From Platynereis dumerilii (taxonomy: Eukaryota > Annelida > Polychaeta > Phyllodocida > Nereididae), in assembly GCA_026936325.1 (NCBI GenBank), contig JAPTHN010000003.1, forward strand, positions 61,283,192 through 61,347,191: a stretch of DNA of 64,000 bases. Direction: 5' to 3'. The notes below the pieces were generated by a model that was not told the origin of the DNA, did no database searches, and worked only from the letters and a program-made list of their open reading frames with translations. The position numbers and the translations under genes were made by a program. This document shows positions 45,175-54,971 of this stretch, piece after piece; positions within the stretch are counted from its first letter, which is position 1; each line of letters opens with the position of its first letter.

Positions 45175-45790
45175 TGTAAAATGAGCTTCCCAACATGAAA
45201 TGGTGTTAGAGTAAGGCACGAGAGTGACATTTTCTTTTCAGAACAAGACATAACTTCTGTTCAGAAGAAGACGCTAAGTTCAAGACATTTATTTGTAACG
45301 TACCTCCTTTGATAACGAATAGTGTAAGGGTAAAATGAACCCTCCCAACTTATATTTTCCAGTATTCTATACTTATGTGCAAGGGTGGAATGCATCATCT
45401 CCCCCAACTTTGGAAACCAGATCTTACCCCAAACTAAACATCTACCAATATAGTTTAAAACATTGTATGCTTAATTTAAAGTAAATTCTAAGCTGTTCTA
45501 CAAGGGTCCATCAAAGTTTAACAAATTAGGCGTTTTTCCTAGCTTTTTGTCAAACATCATATTGTATTAAATTGTAAAAAAGAGAGACATGTAAATGAGA
45601 ATACCATGAATGAGCTCATCATATATAAGCTTTCATTTTCAAAATCTTCGATTTTTCTGAAACTTTCTGCCCAGAATGTTTTAGACCATATTGGCACATT
45701 TTGATTTTGGGAAAGCTTGATAAGAGTCTTAAGAGAATATTTTCATAAAAGTGGGGAGGCTGATGCACCCTATGCAAGGGTGTATATATC
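45175..45790. mobile_element. Iterated-motif element (AGTGTAAGGGTAAAATGAACC family)
   Basis: The motif GTGTAAGGGTAAAATG followed by AACCCTCCCAACTT, or a close variant, occurs near 45,175, 45,321 and 45,378. It occurs inverted near 45,751-45,786. Termini were not defined. It reaches within about 15 bp of the exon 1 donor of the SRCR-EGF gene. Confidence 0.5.
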
Positions 45791-45803
45791 ACAGTTAACT
45801 TAC

Positions 45804-45867
45804 CTGAGGGTAAGATGTGAAGCATTAAAAAGATGCAAGTGACTTGCAGGCAATCCATCTTCACCAT
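45804..45867 (-). CDS. SRCR-EGF-PAN gene, exon 1: signal peptide (396-residue secreted protein)
   Basis: The exon has ATG at 45,867, 21 codons and one base, donor CTCAG|GTAAGT. It encodes MVKMDCLQVTCIFLMLHILPS, a hydrophobic signal peptide. It joins SRCR exon 2 through a split Asp codon (G|AT). All seven junctions are phase 1: 64+318+108+111+111+114+105+260 = 1,191 nt, exactly 397 codons including the stop. The product is SP, SRCR, five EGF, PAN-like. The domains fit an extracellular recognition, coagulation or innate-immune adhesion protein; the role is inference. A second ATG at codon 4 could also start. I do not know a named gene with exactly this order. Confidence 0.8.
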
Positions 45868-45989
45868 GACTGGTGTAATTCACTCTGTGACTTGAGAGCA
45901 TGCAGCAAAATCAATTAATTCACCATGCATGCACAATAGGAAAAGCCAATCGTCAGCCATTAATGAAAGCCAACTGCAGCTGTCTGTAG

Positions 45990-45998
45990 TATATATTA
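45990..45998 (-). promoter_or_regulatory. Possible TATA box of the SRCR-EGF gene
   Basis: TTAATATATAC on the minus strand about 125 bp upstream of the start codon. This would leave a leader of about 95 bases. There is no independent evidence for the start site, and the region is AT-rich. Confidence 0.3.
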
Positions 45999-46284
45999 AA
46001 GTCGTAAAAGCAAGGTTTATTAATTAATGAGACACAGCAATACGCTAAGCAAATGAGTTTTCAATCACCAATTACTAAACGTTGACATTTTACAAATGTC
46101 AATCTACGGTGTTTTGTCTCCTCAGTGTTTATGAGAGATTCTTTACTTAAAGTGTTTAATGACGGCAGTGACACTCGTAATTGATGCCATTCTAATATGA
46201 AATGACTATGTAAATACATTTATTGTAAATGTAAGTATTAAGTGTCCATTTCGCTTAACAATACTTACAGATTCGAATGATGAG

Positions 46285-46545
46285 TACTTGCATTCTGCTG
46301 CTAGTGTACATCAATGACCTCACAACAGGCCATTGAAATTAACTCTCAAATTGTCGTAAGTAACTTGTGACCTCATTGGTGAGAAGTATGACTTGTTCAG
46401 TGACTCTGGTTAATAACATTGAAAATACTGGCTGCTTACACGCCATAGAGTTTAGCATGTCATGGAGAAGGATATGACCTCACAAGAAACATTCCATTGC
46501 TTTCCTGTAAGCACTCGTCTTTTGTCTACTGTAAAAGACATAACA
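46285..46545. repeat. Dispersed duplicate block, copy 2 (upstream of SRCR-EGF gene)
   Basis: Partner of 44,115-44,365, same orientation, roughly 75% alike by eye with small indels. Confidence 0.6.
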
Positions 46546-47715
46546 ACACAAATTTACAATGTATAGATCTTTTTCCTGCAAGGTTAGGAACCACTAGTTG
46601 GGAGTCCAAACATTTTTAGTGGACTTTCAGGAGCAAATCATCCCATCTGGATGTTGTTCGGATGAGACATTAAAATGGTGGCACCTTGTGTCAGTGTCTA
46701 AGCTGGGCAAGTAAAAGATTCCTCACATGGAGTATATCATATACATCTATGTGTAATATGTCTTTCTTCCATCTCATCGATCAACCTTCGTATGCATGCA
46801 GAACTAGTTTTAGAGAGCTAAACTTACCACATCTATCTGGATGTATTTCAATCTATAACCTGCAATGTCTCTGAGGAAGTCTCAATCAGTATATAGGTAA
46901 GCACATCATCTATGCACCTTGCCACATACTGCCACAAAAAATAAATCAGATGACTCGGTTACAAATCAAATTTTTATCATAAAAAAAGAATTGTTTTCCT
47001 TGTCGGTTAAATAACAACAAAATTTAGGCTTCATTCAAAATGTGAAAAGCGCAATTTGAAAGTAGATTTTGTTTGTGTCTTTGTTTGATTGATTTCTAGT
47101 CATTTGACGACGATCCTCTTTCATTCATAATTGATGGCAACGCCTACGAGAGTAAGAAACCCAGAACCAATTTAAACATTAACTTTCTCTGCAAATATGA
47201 CCTGGTGACATTTGGAAAACAACTCTTGCAGTGTTGGTCAATGGCCATGATGACTGTGAAAGAAAGTAATGATTCAGAAAAAGTCATATGAATCAGGTAC
47301 GTTTTGTCATAAAACAAATTACATAGTAAATAGTGCATGAAAAAGTCCAAAATGGGTAGCACTAAAAATCAATTTCAAAGGAAATTTGCAACTCTCACCC
47401 ATGGACCTTGCAGTCTTGGAAATTACCATCATATGAGGACTGTTGCAATTCTATAGCCAAGTCCTGGCCCTTACAGGATTACTGAGTTTGTCAGGTTGAG
47501 GACCGGTGATCAACCCGGCGCAAGAAAAAAATCTGACTCGCTTTGCGGCCATCTTCACCCCACACCAGCATGTCAGTTGCTGGATTGATTATACCCCCTT
47601 TTACCCCATTTTGCTAAGTCAACAGCCCCACTTGACAGTACGTTCCCTTGTTTTATCTGGAACGATCGGGTTCTTTTCCTGGTTATGTAATGAAGGGGCC
47701 TGATAAAATACGTAG
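46546..47715. other. Intergenic, no gene recognised
   Basis: Several frames of 60-75 codons exist but none shows domain-like composition or splice context. No mobile element was recognised. Confidence 0.4.
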
Positions 47716-48110
47716 GGGAGAGCGTGGCACAGTGAGACAGCAGGCACAGTGAGACAACGCCTGTAGCATCTAATTTGTACTGTTTAACGATCAACCCTCC
47801 TTTGTATAATGCAAAAAGTAAGTAAGTGAAAGACTGTCCTACATCCTGAATGGTTACACAGCATACTGAGAGTGGAATTTCAATATTTTCGTTTTTAGCC
47901 AGTAAAACAAAATTATTTTGCTAAATGACCTTTTGTTATAATTCCCAAGAAATCAGTTGCCAGGGATTCAAACCTTGGTTATTTGTCTTAGTTTAGTGAG
48001 ATAACGGCCCACAATGCAGGCATCCCGTCTGCAGGATTCCAAAAATTTATAAAGGAAAGTGTGTGGGGCACAGTGAGACAGTTTGAGGTTGGACACAATG
48101 AGACATCACA
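47716..48110 (+). mobile_element. Iterated-motif MITE fragment (GGCACAGTGAGACA family)
   Basis: It begins TA-GGGGAGAGCGTGGCAC, almost the same terminus as the right end of the element at 548 (inverse). The motif GGCACAGTGAGACA occurs at about 47,728, 47,746 and 48,065, with GGACACAATGAGACA at about 48,092. The right terminus is not found. Confidence 0.6.
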
Positions 48111-49794
48111 AAATACACTAGGAACAACCTGAATGTGATGCACAGCTCATGATTCACTATTAAAAACAAAATTCCTGCCATAAACTACTGATTTTAATGA
48201 GCCATATCCAAAAGGAAGGACCGCTACACATTAATATTGCACTTTGAAATACATGCACACTGCAGAGTACATGTCGTGCAGCCTTAAAACAACTCAAAAG
48301 TGCATTTAAAGCAGCTCTTTTTGATTCAGTTAAGCAAGGTTCATCATAATGTGTATCATTAAACATTTGAGGTATGCTAGCCTATTATGCCAAGATAAAC
48401 ACATTCAGGGTGCAATGACCTTTTTTTTTTATTGTTAGACATGTTTAACATGGACTTCAAAAAATAATTGAGGGGTGTACTGACTTTTGATTGTAACTGT
48501 AAAGAATCTCTAAACCGGGTTGTTGTGAGTGTAAATGCAAACAACTTACCTCAATGAAAAAGTCTAAAGAAGTTGTGCTGTGACCGAATACTTTAAAAAA
48601 TTAAATTCTATATGCCCCTGGGCTATCTTCCGGAGATTTTAGGGAAACAAAGCCGGACATCAATGATCTTTACCTTCTTAGATCTTTTGAAGGCACTTTT
48701 TGTGTGGATGGTAGGTAGGAAAAAAGGTTTTAATTGCAATTCTTTATCATGTCAGTGAAATAATATTATGGGTATAATGATTTGTTTTTCTTCTGGTAAA
48801 ACTTGTGTTGGGTCGGTCTATCTGAGAAGCTAAAAATCAAATAAGTCTGGCCTAAGACTATAGATGGAGTAAACTTGGCAACATCATATATATGTGCATA
48901 CACATTTTCTTTATTATCCACAGCTAAGCTGCAGTGGATATAGTGTTTGTATGGCAGAGTTTACACACTGTGTAAAATTTCCAGACAGTGCTGCTTCATA
49001 CTGCTTTCACTTCCAATTTTCCCCTTTCAATATGTTTCCCAAGAGACCTCTCCCAATTTGTAAGGCCTTAAAACATATTCTGAGAGACCTCAATTTCCCA
49101 TAAATGCTTAAAAAGTGTAATTGAGCTGCCTGTTTCTCAACTGTCCACATTCCTAATTATGCCCCCTCCTTTTGGTACACCCCTTCTTGGCTGCTTGGAG
49201 CTGTAAAGTTCTGGGAGGAGGGGGCACTATCAAAAAAACATTCTACTAAAATTTAATAACAAAAATGTAAACAAAATATATTTATGTATACATCGTGATT
49301 AAAGGAGGAGAGGAGAGCTGCACTCAGCTGCAGTGGATCGCACACTGCTGGCAGTTTGTATGGGGGACCCTCTAGTTTTATGATTGTTATGATGCAAAAA
49401 GACAATTGCTGCAAAAATACAAATTCCGATGAGGCAATCAAATTATTCCTATCAACAACCCCCGCTTTGAAGAGTGATATTTCAAGGACAAATGTCAAAA
49501 ACAGCTACTGACATTTAAGATGTTGACAAATTGATTCACTAAATTAGTCATTAAATTTGCCATTTATATAAATGATTGACTTCACGAGGCCAAGTTACAA
49601 TTTGATTTTGTATACAATGCTATATGAGACTTTGACATAAAAAACCTATTGATGAATAACTCGAGGCAAATGTAGCATTTTTATTATTTAGAAAATAATG
49701 TCTTCATTTCTTCACATATTCATTAGATAATAAAAACTGTTGTTTTTATGAAAACAAGTGCATAGCTATTTTATAATAGTAATAATATATAGTA
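48111..49794. other. Intergenic, no gene recognised
   Basis: AT-rich. Around 49,300-49,380 GAGAGCTGCACTCAGCTGCAGTG and a nearby inverse word form a weak palindrome with the GCAGTGGATA word at 48,930. No gene or assigned repeat. Confidence 0.35.
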
Positions 49795-49968
49795 TGATAT
49801 TATATAGCACCCATTCCAGATAAATCTGCCCTCCGGCGCTCACCATATACTGAACGGCAATCATACCAATCATTATAGTGATAACCTCTGCACATGGTGG
49901 GAGCGGGGACCGAACCCACGTCCTCATGTGTACAAGGCTGGGATACTACCCACTGTACCACGGAACCA
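49795..49968 (-). mobile_element. tRNA-derived SINE (third type, possible Deu-like core)
   Basis: The head at 49,968 reads CGTGGTACAGTGGGTAG (A box), then GTGGGTTCGGTCCCCGC (B box). The body continues to GCGCCGGAGGGCAGATTTA and ends GGGTGCTATATAATAT. The last part recalls the central domain of deuterostome Deu-type SINEs, from memory only. It would not fold as a functional tRNA and has a long non-tRNA body. Confidence 0.6.
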
Positions 49969-50573
49969 TTTATGACCTATCTATGTACAAATGAAATTGC
50001 ATAACAGCTGCGGAGTGTTTGCATAAATTTAGAAATGTCAACCTTGTAATAAAAAATGGTAATATTACACGAATGGCATTTAACAACAATCCAGCAAGAA
50101 CAGTTTTATCAGAAATGCCAAAAGTTTCTCGGTTTTTCAATATGCAGTAAAATGTCAACTTTACATAATGATTGATTGCGCCTGTGAGTGATTTATAATT
50201 TGCTAAAACTTGCTTAGACATTCCTGAATCAATAGACTTGAACTTCAGAGTTATATTAAATCTTAATAGGTACCAGTTAATAAAAATTTGAATCCATTAC
50301 ATTTAGCAGTATACTATTAGTGAATAATCAATATTGTATTTGACACCTTGGACACGTGTGAAATTATTTGAAATTATCTGACCTTGACGAATGAATGGTC
50401 ATGAAAACACTTTCTACAGAAGTTGAATTTCTCAATTAATTAAAGTTATACCATTCGACACCTCTGTCAGCCAATCACATTGCAGTATTCAAGGGGAATA
50501 ATTCCCATATTCTTTGTTGTCCAGTTATCCTCTCATGTTTCACTGTTTGAGTGTTTGTCTCATGGTATAAGCC
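49969..50573. other. Intergenic, no gene recognised
   Basis: No feature was supported. The minus-strand frame at 49,970-50,221 has no domain character. Confidence 0.35.
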
Positions 50574-50671
50574 GGTTATTCACCATGGGATCAGCAATAT
50601 GTGTTTACCACACCTCCGCCTAAAAGCCTCAGGTGGTAAATCACATATTCCCTCTCCCGTGGTGAATAACC
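50574..50671. repeat. Palindromic segment (fold-back)
   Basis: GGTTATTCACCATGGG and the inverse of CCGTGGTGAATAACC pair. Further in, ATATGTGTTTACCAC pairs with GTGGTAAATCACATAT. The loop contains CCTAAAAGCCTCAGG, like the loop of the palindrome at 28,804-28,920, so the two may be related MITEs. Confidence 0.6.
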
Positions 50672-50962
50672 TTTACAAATTCTACTTAACAGAAGTGACT
50701 CTTCCTATGGGACTTAAACTGCAACAGTAACGCTCTCTGTTTGGTCAATTATATGTAAGTCCGTTACCTGCATGGATTCAATAAAGTTGACTTGACTTTA
50801 CGGCAAAAAATCATTTTTGTATTTTTCATTCCATGTCATTTGTAAAAAAATTTTTTTTCATTTTCACTTACTTTTGTAACGGATATTTTTTAATCAGATT
50901 GATTGTATGCCAGAGGCTGCATGGGGGCTAAGCATAAACAGAGAGACCACTCACAATAAAAG

Positions 50963-51005
50963 CTCTCTCTCTCTCCCTCACTCTCTCTCCCTCTCTCCAC
51001 CGTCT
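50963..51005. repeat. (CT)n-rich simple repeat
   Basis: Interrupted CTCTCT/CCCTC tract. Confidence 0.9.
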
Positions 51006-51487
51006 GGCAATTCATTGTGCTATTCTATTTGCTGGATTAAAGCCCCGAACATATCAGTTATTAGCAATTGTGAATAATTATTTGTGATCCCTAGAGTACG
51101 GCCATTAGATATTTGGGTAGGGGGGAGAGCTATTAGATATTCAGGGGGAGGACGGCTGAATATTTAATGATTTATTTTGTGCTACCAAGAATAACACTTA
51201 CAAATCATAAACCTTTTTTTACCTGGACTGTGTGGACAGGACAATAATATCATTCTAAAATTAATATATGGACAAACAAAGAATTATGCAAAAAAAACAT
51301 TGATGAAAATAGACGTATTATTTAATGACAAAATGACATTTTCTTCAGCTCGTTACTGTCACAACCAATTATCAAGATTGTACGAAGAATCAATCACTTA
51401 TCCATAAATAAATTGTTTTGAAAAAAGGGTCATCAATCATAATAAAACAAGACAAATCAATAAATGACAAAGTGTCATTTACGTAAC

Positions 51488-51688
51488 AACACTGTAAAAT
51501 TGGAATTTTGGGTCGGCTTTAATAACTGAGTGAGACGGTTGCACAATTCCTTTGAGCTAACGTGGCTTGTTCTTTTAAGTTATGACAATTGAAAGATTAT
51601 CATAACTCATAACAACAAGCTATGTCAGCTCAAGCAAATGGAGCAACCATCTCACTCAATCATTTGAGCTGATTAAAAATTTGCAGTG
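51488..51688. mobile_element. Palindromic MITE of the ACACTGTAAAAT family (copy 2)
   Basis: About 200 bp with arms that pair: GAGTGAGACGGTTGC with GCAACCATCTCACTC, and CAATTCCTTTGAGC with GCTCAAGCAAATGG. The central AAGTTATGAC..ATCATAACT is also inverted. Confidence 0.75.
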
Positions 51689-52271
51689 AACTGACATTGA
51701 AAAGGCTTCCTGATGGGCACATGTATTTTAGCTTGCAACAACATTGTGGTAACATCATGACAATGTGGCATTTTGGTGAAATTTATGCAGAATTGTAATG
51801 TCACTACACAGTAAAGCAATACCTAAATATTTTAGTGTAGGCCTACAATGATGTGAAGGAATCTCAGCATTGTGTTCCCAATGTTGCTAAATACTACTTT
51901 CTATCATACTTTCTATGTTAAAAATATGAGCCCTCCTCTAATTTACAAAGCTTGTTTGCGTTGTGACCCCCTTGAGATTTTACATGCAATTTTTTGTAAA
52001 GCTGTGAGGCCCCGGGTGCTGACTCTGGGACAACGAAAACAAAACCGACATGAAATTAAAATCAATATAATCTAGACAAGACACAGAGTATTTGCAGCAT
52101 GTAAGAGTCTGGGAACTGGGCTGTTTCGGGATATTCCAGATCCAATGCATCGTAATTCTGTCCCACTAGTACAAAATCACAGAACGCATATAATACGGAA
52201 CGGAAGGTAAGAAGTGGTGTGCAAGCATGTGATTATGATTATCCTCCTTAGTGGCGACTTAAACGACTATC
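51689..52271. other. Intergenic, no gene recognised
   Basis: Contains one TAGGCCTA palindrome (51,838). Nothing else was recognised. Confidence 0.4.
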
Positions 52272-52282
52272 TGTGTTATATG

Positions 52283-52490
52283 CGTGGGGAGAGGGTTGGT
52301 CTAGCGGTAGCATGCTAGGCTGCCAATCGCTGGGTCCAGGGTTCGAATCCAGCTCTTGCTTGGTCACCCGGGCCTACGTTGGATGGCAGTTTCAATCATC
52401 CTTCACCTCATTGCCGTGTCCTCCTCCTGCCCTAATTAGCCTACCAAGTGCAAAAATACAGGACGTAAAGCCCTAATCATCCATCCATCC
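52283..52490 (+). mobile_element. Complete tRNA-derived SINE with 11-bp target-site duplication
   Basis: The tRNA-like head carries TTGGTCTAGCGGTAGCATG (A box) and GGTTCGAATCC (B box) in the normal spacing. The unrelated body has GCAGTTTCAATCATCC and CCTCATTGCC and ends in an ATCC repeat. Direct repeats TGTGTTATATG at 52,272-52,282 and 52,491-52,501 flank it exactly, the mark of LINE-driven insertion. Partial relatives are at 15,955, 27,690 and 54,560. Confidence 0.88.
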
Positions 52491-52501
52491 TGTGTTATAT
52501 G

Positions 52502-53064
52502 TGATTATCATTGGCTCCCCTTGGCCTTGCCCTTGTCCAGGTCATTCGCTAGATGGGAATTCAATTCAAAAGAATATTGATAGAAGCTGGTGCGGCATTT
52601 CGGGAAAACTAATATGAAATCAGTTCAAATTACAGTCAATACCTGCCATTATCTAAAAAAAAGAATATCGAAACTGCACCGCGGGGATCTAACAGCAGCT
52701 GTTTCTTCCCGATACAATTGAAATCTGATCCTTTCTTAACTTCAATGCTGCCATTTCTAAAGGACTAAAAACCGTTTATGTGAAAAGAGTAAATAAAATG
52801 TCAATGGCCGGATTTTAAAGAAATTTTTACACACTGTACAGTTGATGTACACTCATTTTAAATCGAATATTTATGCATCATTCTCAACAACAAGTGAAGC
52901 AGAGTAATCTTTGTTTGAAACTAACTATGTGTTTAAAATGTCAAGCATCATCTGCTTGTATGTGAAATTGTTCCAATTTCTGTTGGGAAAACATGGTAAA
53001 TTATCAAAGGAAGATGCACTGATGAGGCAAAATACTCATTTGTATAACAAAGCTTGTTCATCTC
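52502..53064. other. Intergenic, no gene recognised
   Basis: No supported feature. Confidence 0.4.
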
Positions 53065-53366
53065 TAGGGGGCGACCGTTAGATTTCCAGTGGGGGGGGGG
53101 CTTGGAGTTTTCCCACGTGGGAAATTATTTATTTTATTCCAACGAAAGCAGTAATTATCTTTTTTGATTGTGCAATATCCATGAATATCATATTAATTAA
53201 TTAATCAAGCAATACCTTGTTGAGAGATAGCCCAAGCAGAAATGATTTATTTGGAGACTGCCCAAAAAGAATAGCTTTATTTTACCAGAACTGAGCAAGA
53301 AGTTATGTGTTAAAAAAAAAGTCCACCCCCCCCCTCCCTAGATATCGAATAGTCACCCCTTACATT
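53065..53366 (+). mobile_element. MITE with G-rich TIR and spaced AT-rich units (copy 7, most complete)
   Basis: The left end AGGGGGCGACCGTTAGAT pairs with the right end ATCGAATAGTCACCCCT, with G and C runs inside them. Internal units GAAATTATTTATTTT, GAAATGATTTATTTGG and an AGCTTTATTTTACC variant are spaced about 60-110 bp apart. This copy retains both ends, so it defines the element. Confidence 0.75.
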
Positions 53367-53377
53367 TGGATCAAACA

Positions 53378-53582
53378 ACACTGTAAAATTTGGATTTTGA
53401 GTCAGCTCAAATGATTGAGTGAGACGGTTGCAAATTCCTTTGAGCTTGCATAGCTTGTAGTTTTAAGTTATGACAATGGAGCGATTATGATAACTTAAAA
53501 CAACAAGCAATGCAAGCTCAAAGGAATTGTGCAACCGTCTCACTCAATCATTTGAGCTGACTCAAAATTTCAAATTTATAGG
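53378..53582. mobile_element. Palindromic MITE of the ACACTGTAAAAT family (copy 3, best preserved)
   Basis: It starts ACACTGTAAAATTTGG. The arms TGAGTCAGCTCAAATG and CATTTGAGCTGACTCA pair nearly perfectly for about 90 bp to a short centre (AGTTATGACAAT...). Copies at 31,230 and 51,488 are more diverged. Confidence 0.8.
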
Positions 53583-54559
53583 GAAGACAATGTCATAATA
53601 ATATGAACAATTTTATAGTTTCATGTTCTTTACTGCACTTTCCCTTTTCACCAACTTGGCTATTTTTGTATGGATATATTTATTATGGTAATCAGAAATA
53701 TTTAGGTCACAGTCAACAGCCAATTATTGAGATTGTAATTACCAAGAATCAATATCTATCCATATATGCTGGACTTCACTATTTATTTTTCGATGCATTA
53801 TGGTTAACCCCTAACAGCTAGGTTAATGCCCTAACTTCCCAGCTCTGCTTTTGTCACTGCAATAAATCCGAGAAAATTAAGTAAAATGTAAACTTGATGC
53901 TTCATTTATTTAAAGAGATTGTTATGTTCTTATTAAATCAATACTCAGCATATTGTTAGCCCAAAAATTCTTATTACAGTTTGTCGAGTCAACACACAAA
54001 CTGATGTTTGGCTTGATTTCTCGGCCCCTAAAAGTCACACAGCAGAATTACACTTATTGTGGTTTTTAATTGCAGGCCAGCATACAAGTCCTCTAGAGCA
54101 CAGTCTTGCTACTCTGAAATCCATAAATTCCACTGATTAATTTAATATGATATATCATAAATGTCAATCCGAACAAATTCATGATTTTCTTTACTAATTT
54201 TACTTTTTTGCTACTCTGGGACTGGCATTTATGGTTTATGTATATATTGTATATAGGTGGTATTGTGGACAACAGAGCGAACATTTTTTTATCTATTGTT
54301 GAATTTAATCTTCAACTGTGTTGAAAATTATAGCAATTGTAGAATTTAGATTGTGACTTACCCTTATGATATGGTGGGCTCAGCACTGGAACTTCTAAGC
54401 ATGACCTCATCAAATTTCAATTTAGAGCATGATCCATTATGTTTTCACATAAAATTCTCGTCTAATATGAACAAAATTATGGACGGAAGCCCGCCAACAT
54501 TTTTTTCTGTTTACACAATCCTTTTTTTCAGTGAATGTCGGCTAATTTCACTGTACGAC
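53583..54559. other. Intergenic, no gene recognised
   Basis: AT-rich spacer 3' of the deacetylase-like gene. No feature. Confidence 0.4.
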
Positions 54560-54703
54560 TGGAGGACATGGTAATGAGGCAAAGGCTGATGGAAAATGCA
54601 TTCCAACATAGGCCCAGAGGACCCGACAAGCATTGGATTTGAACCCGGACCCAGCGATTGGCAGCCCAGTATGTTACCATTGAGCTGACCTTCCACCAAG
54701 AAT
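54560..54703 (-). mobile_element. tRNA-derived SINE, head part, minus strand
   Basis: On the minus strand it reads AAGGTCAGCTCAATGGTAAC (A-box region) and GGTCCGGGTTCAAATCC (B box), then CGGGTCCTCTGGGCCTATG. It matches the first two thirds of the SINE at 52,283. The tail is missing. Confidence 0.7.
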
Positions 54704-54774
54704 GACATAATATGAGATATACTATTTTGGATTAAGACATCAATGATACCGACCTATCATTTTTAGTGTACTCG

Positions 54775-54780
54775 TTTATT
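54775..54780 (-). terminator. Polyadenylation signal AATAAA of the deacetylase-like gene
   Basis: AATAAA on the minus strand about 190 bp after the stop codon at 54,972. This is a reasonable 3' UTR length. Confidence 0.5.
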
Positions 54781-54971
54781 TCATTAGTAGGCAATTTCAA
54801 TATTCTTAATACAAAAAAGGTAAATCAATTGAACTATATACAATCCATATAGTACATGTAGATGTCAATTTGGGTTTGAGGCATTTCGATCTAGATAGAA
54901 ATGTTGCATCAATACTCCTAAGTATGATATTGCATGATTTTTTTGTTATTGTTTTGACACATGAATACCTA

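Noticed and set aside
49885-49968. Possible tRNA gene (A and B boxes on the minus strand)
   Set aside because: The arms do not make a convincing cloverleaf and a long unrelated body follows, so it is called a SINE.
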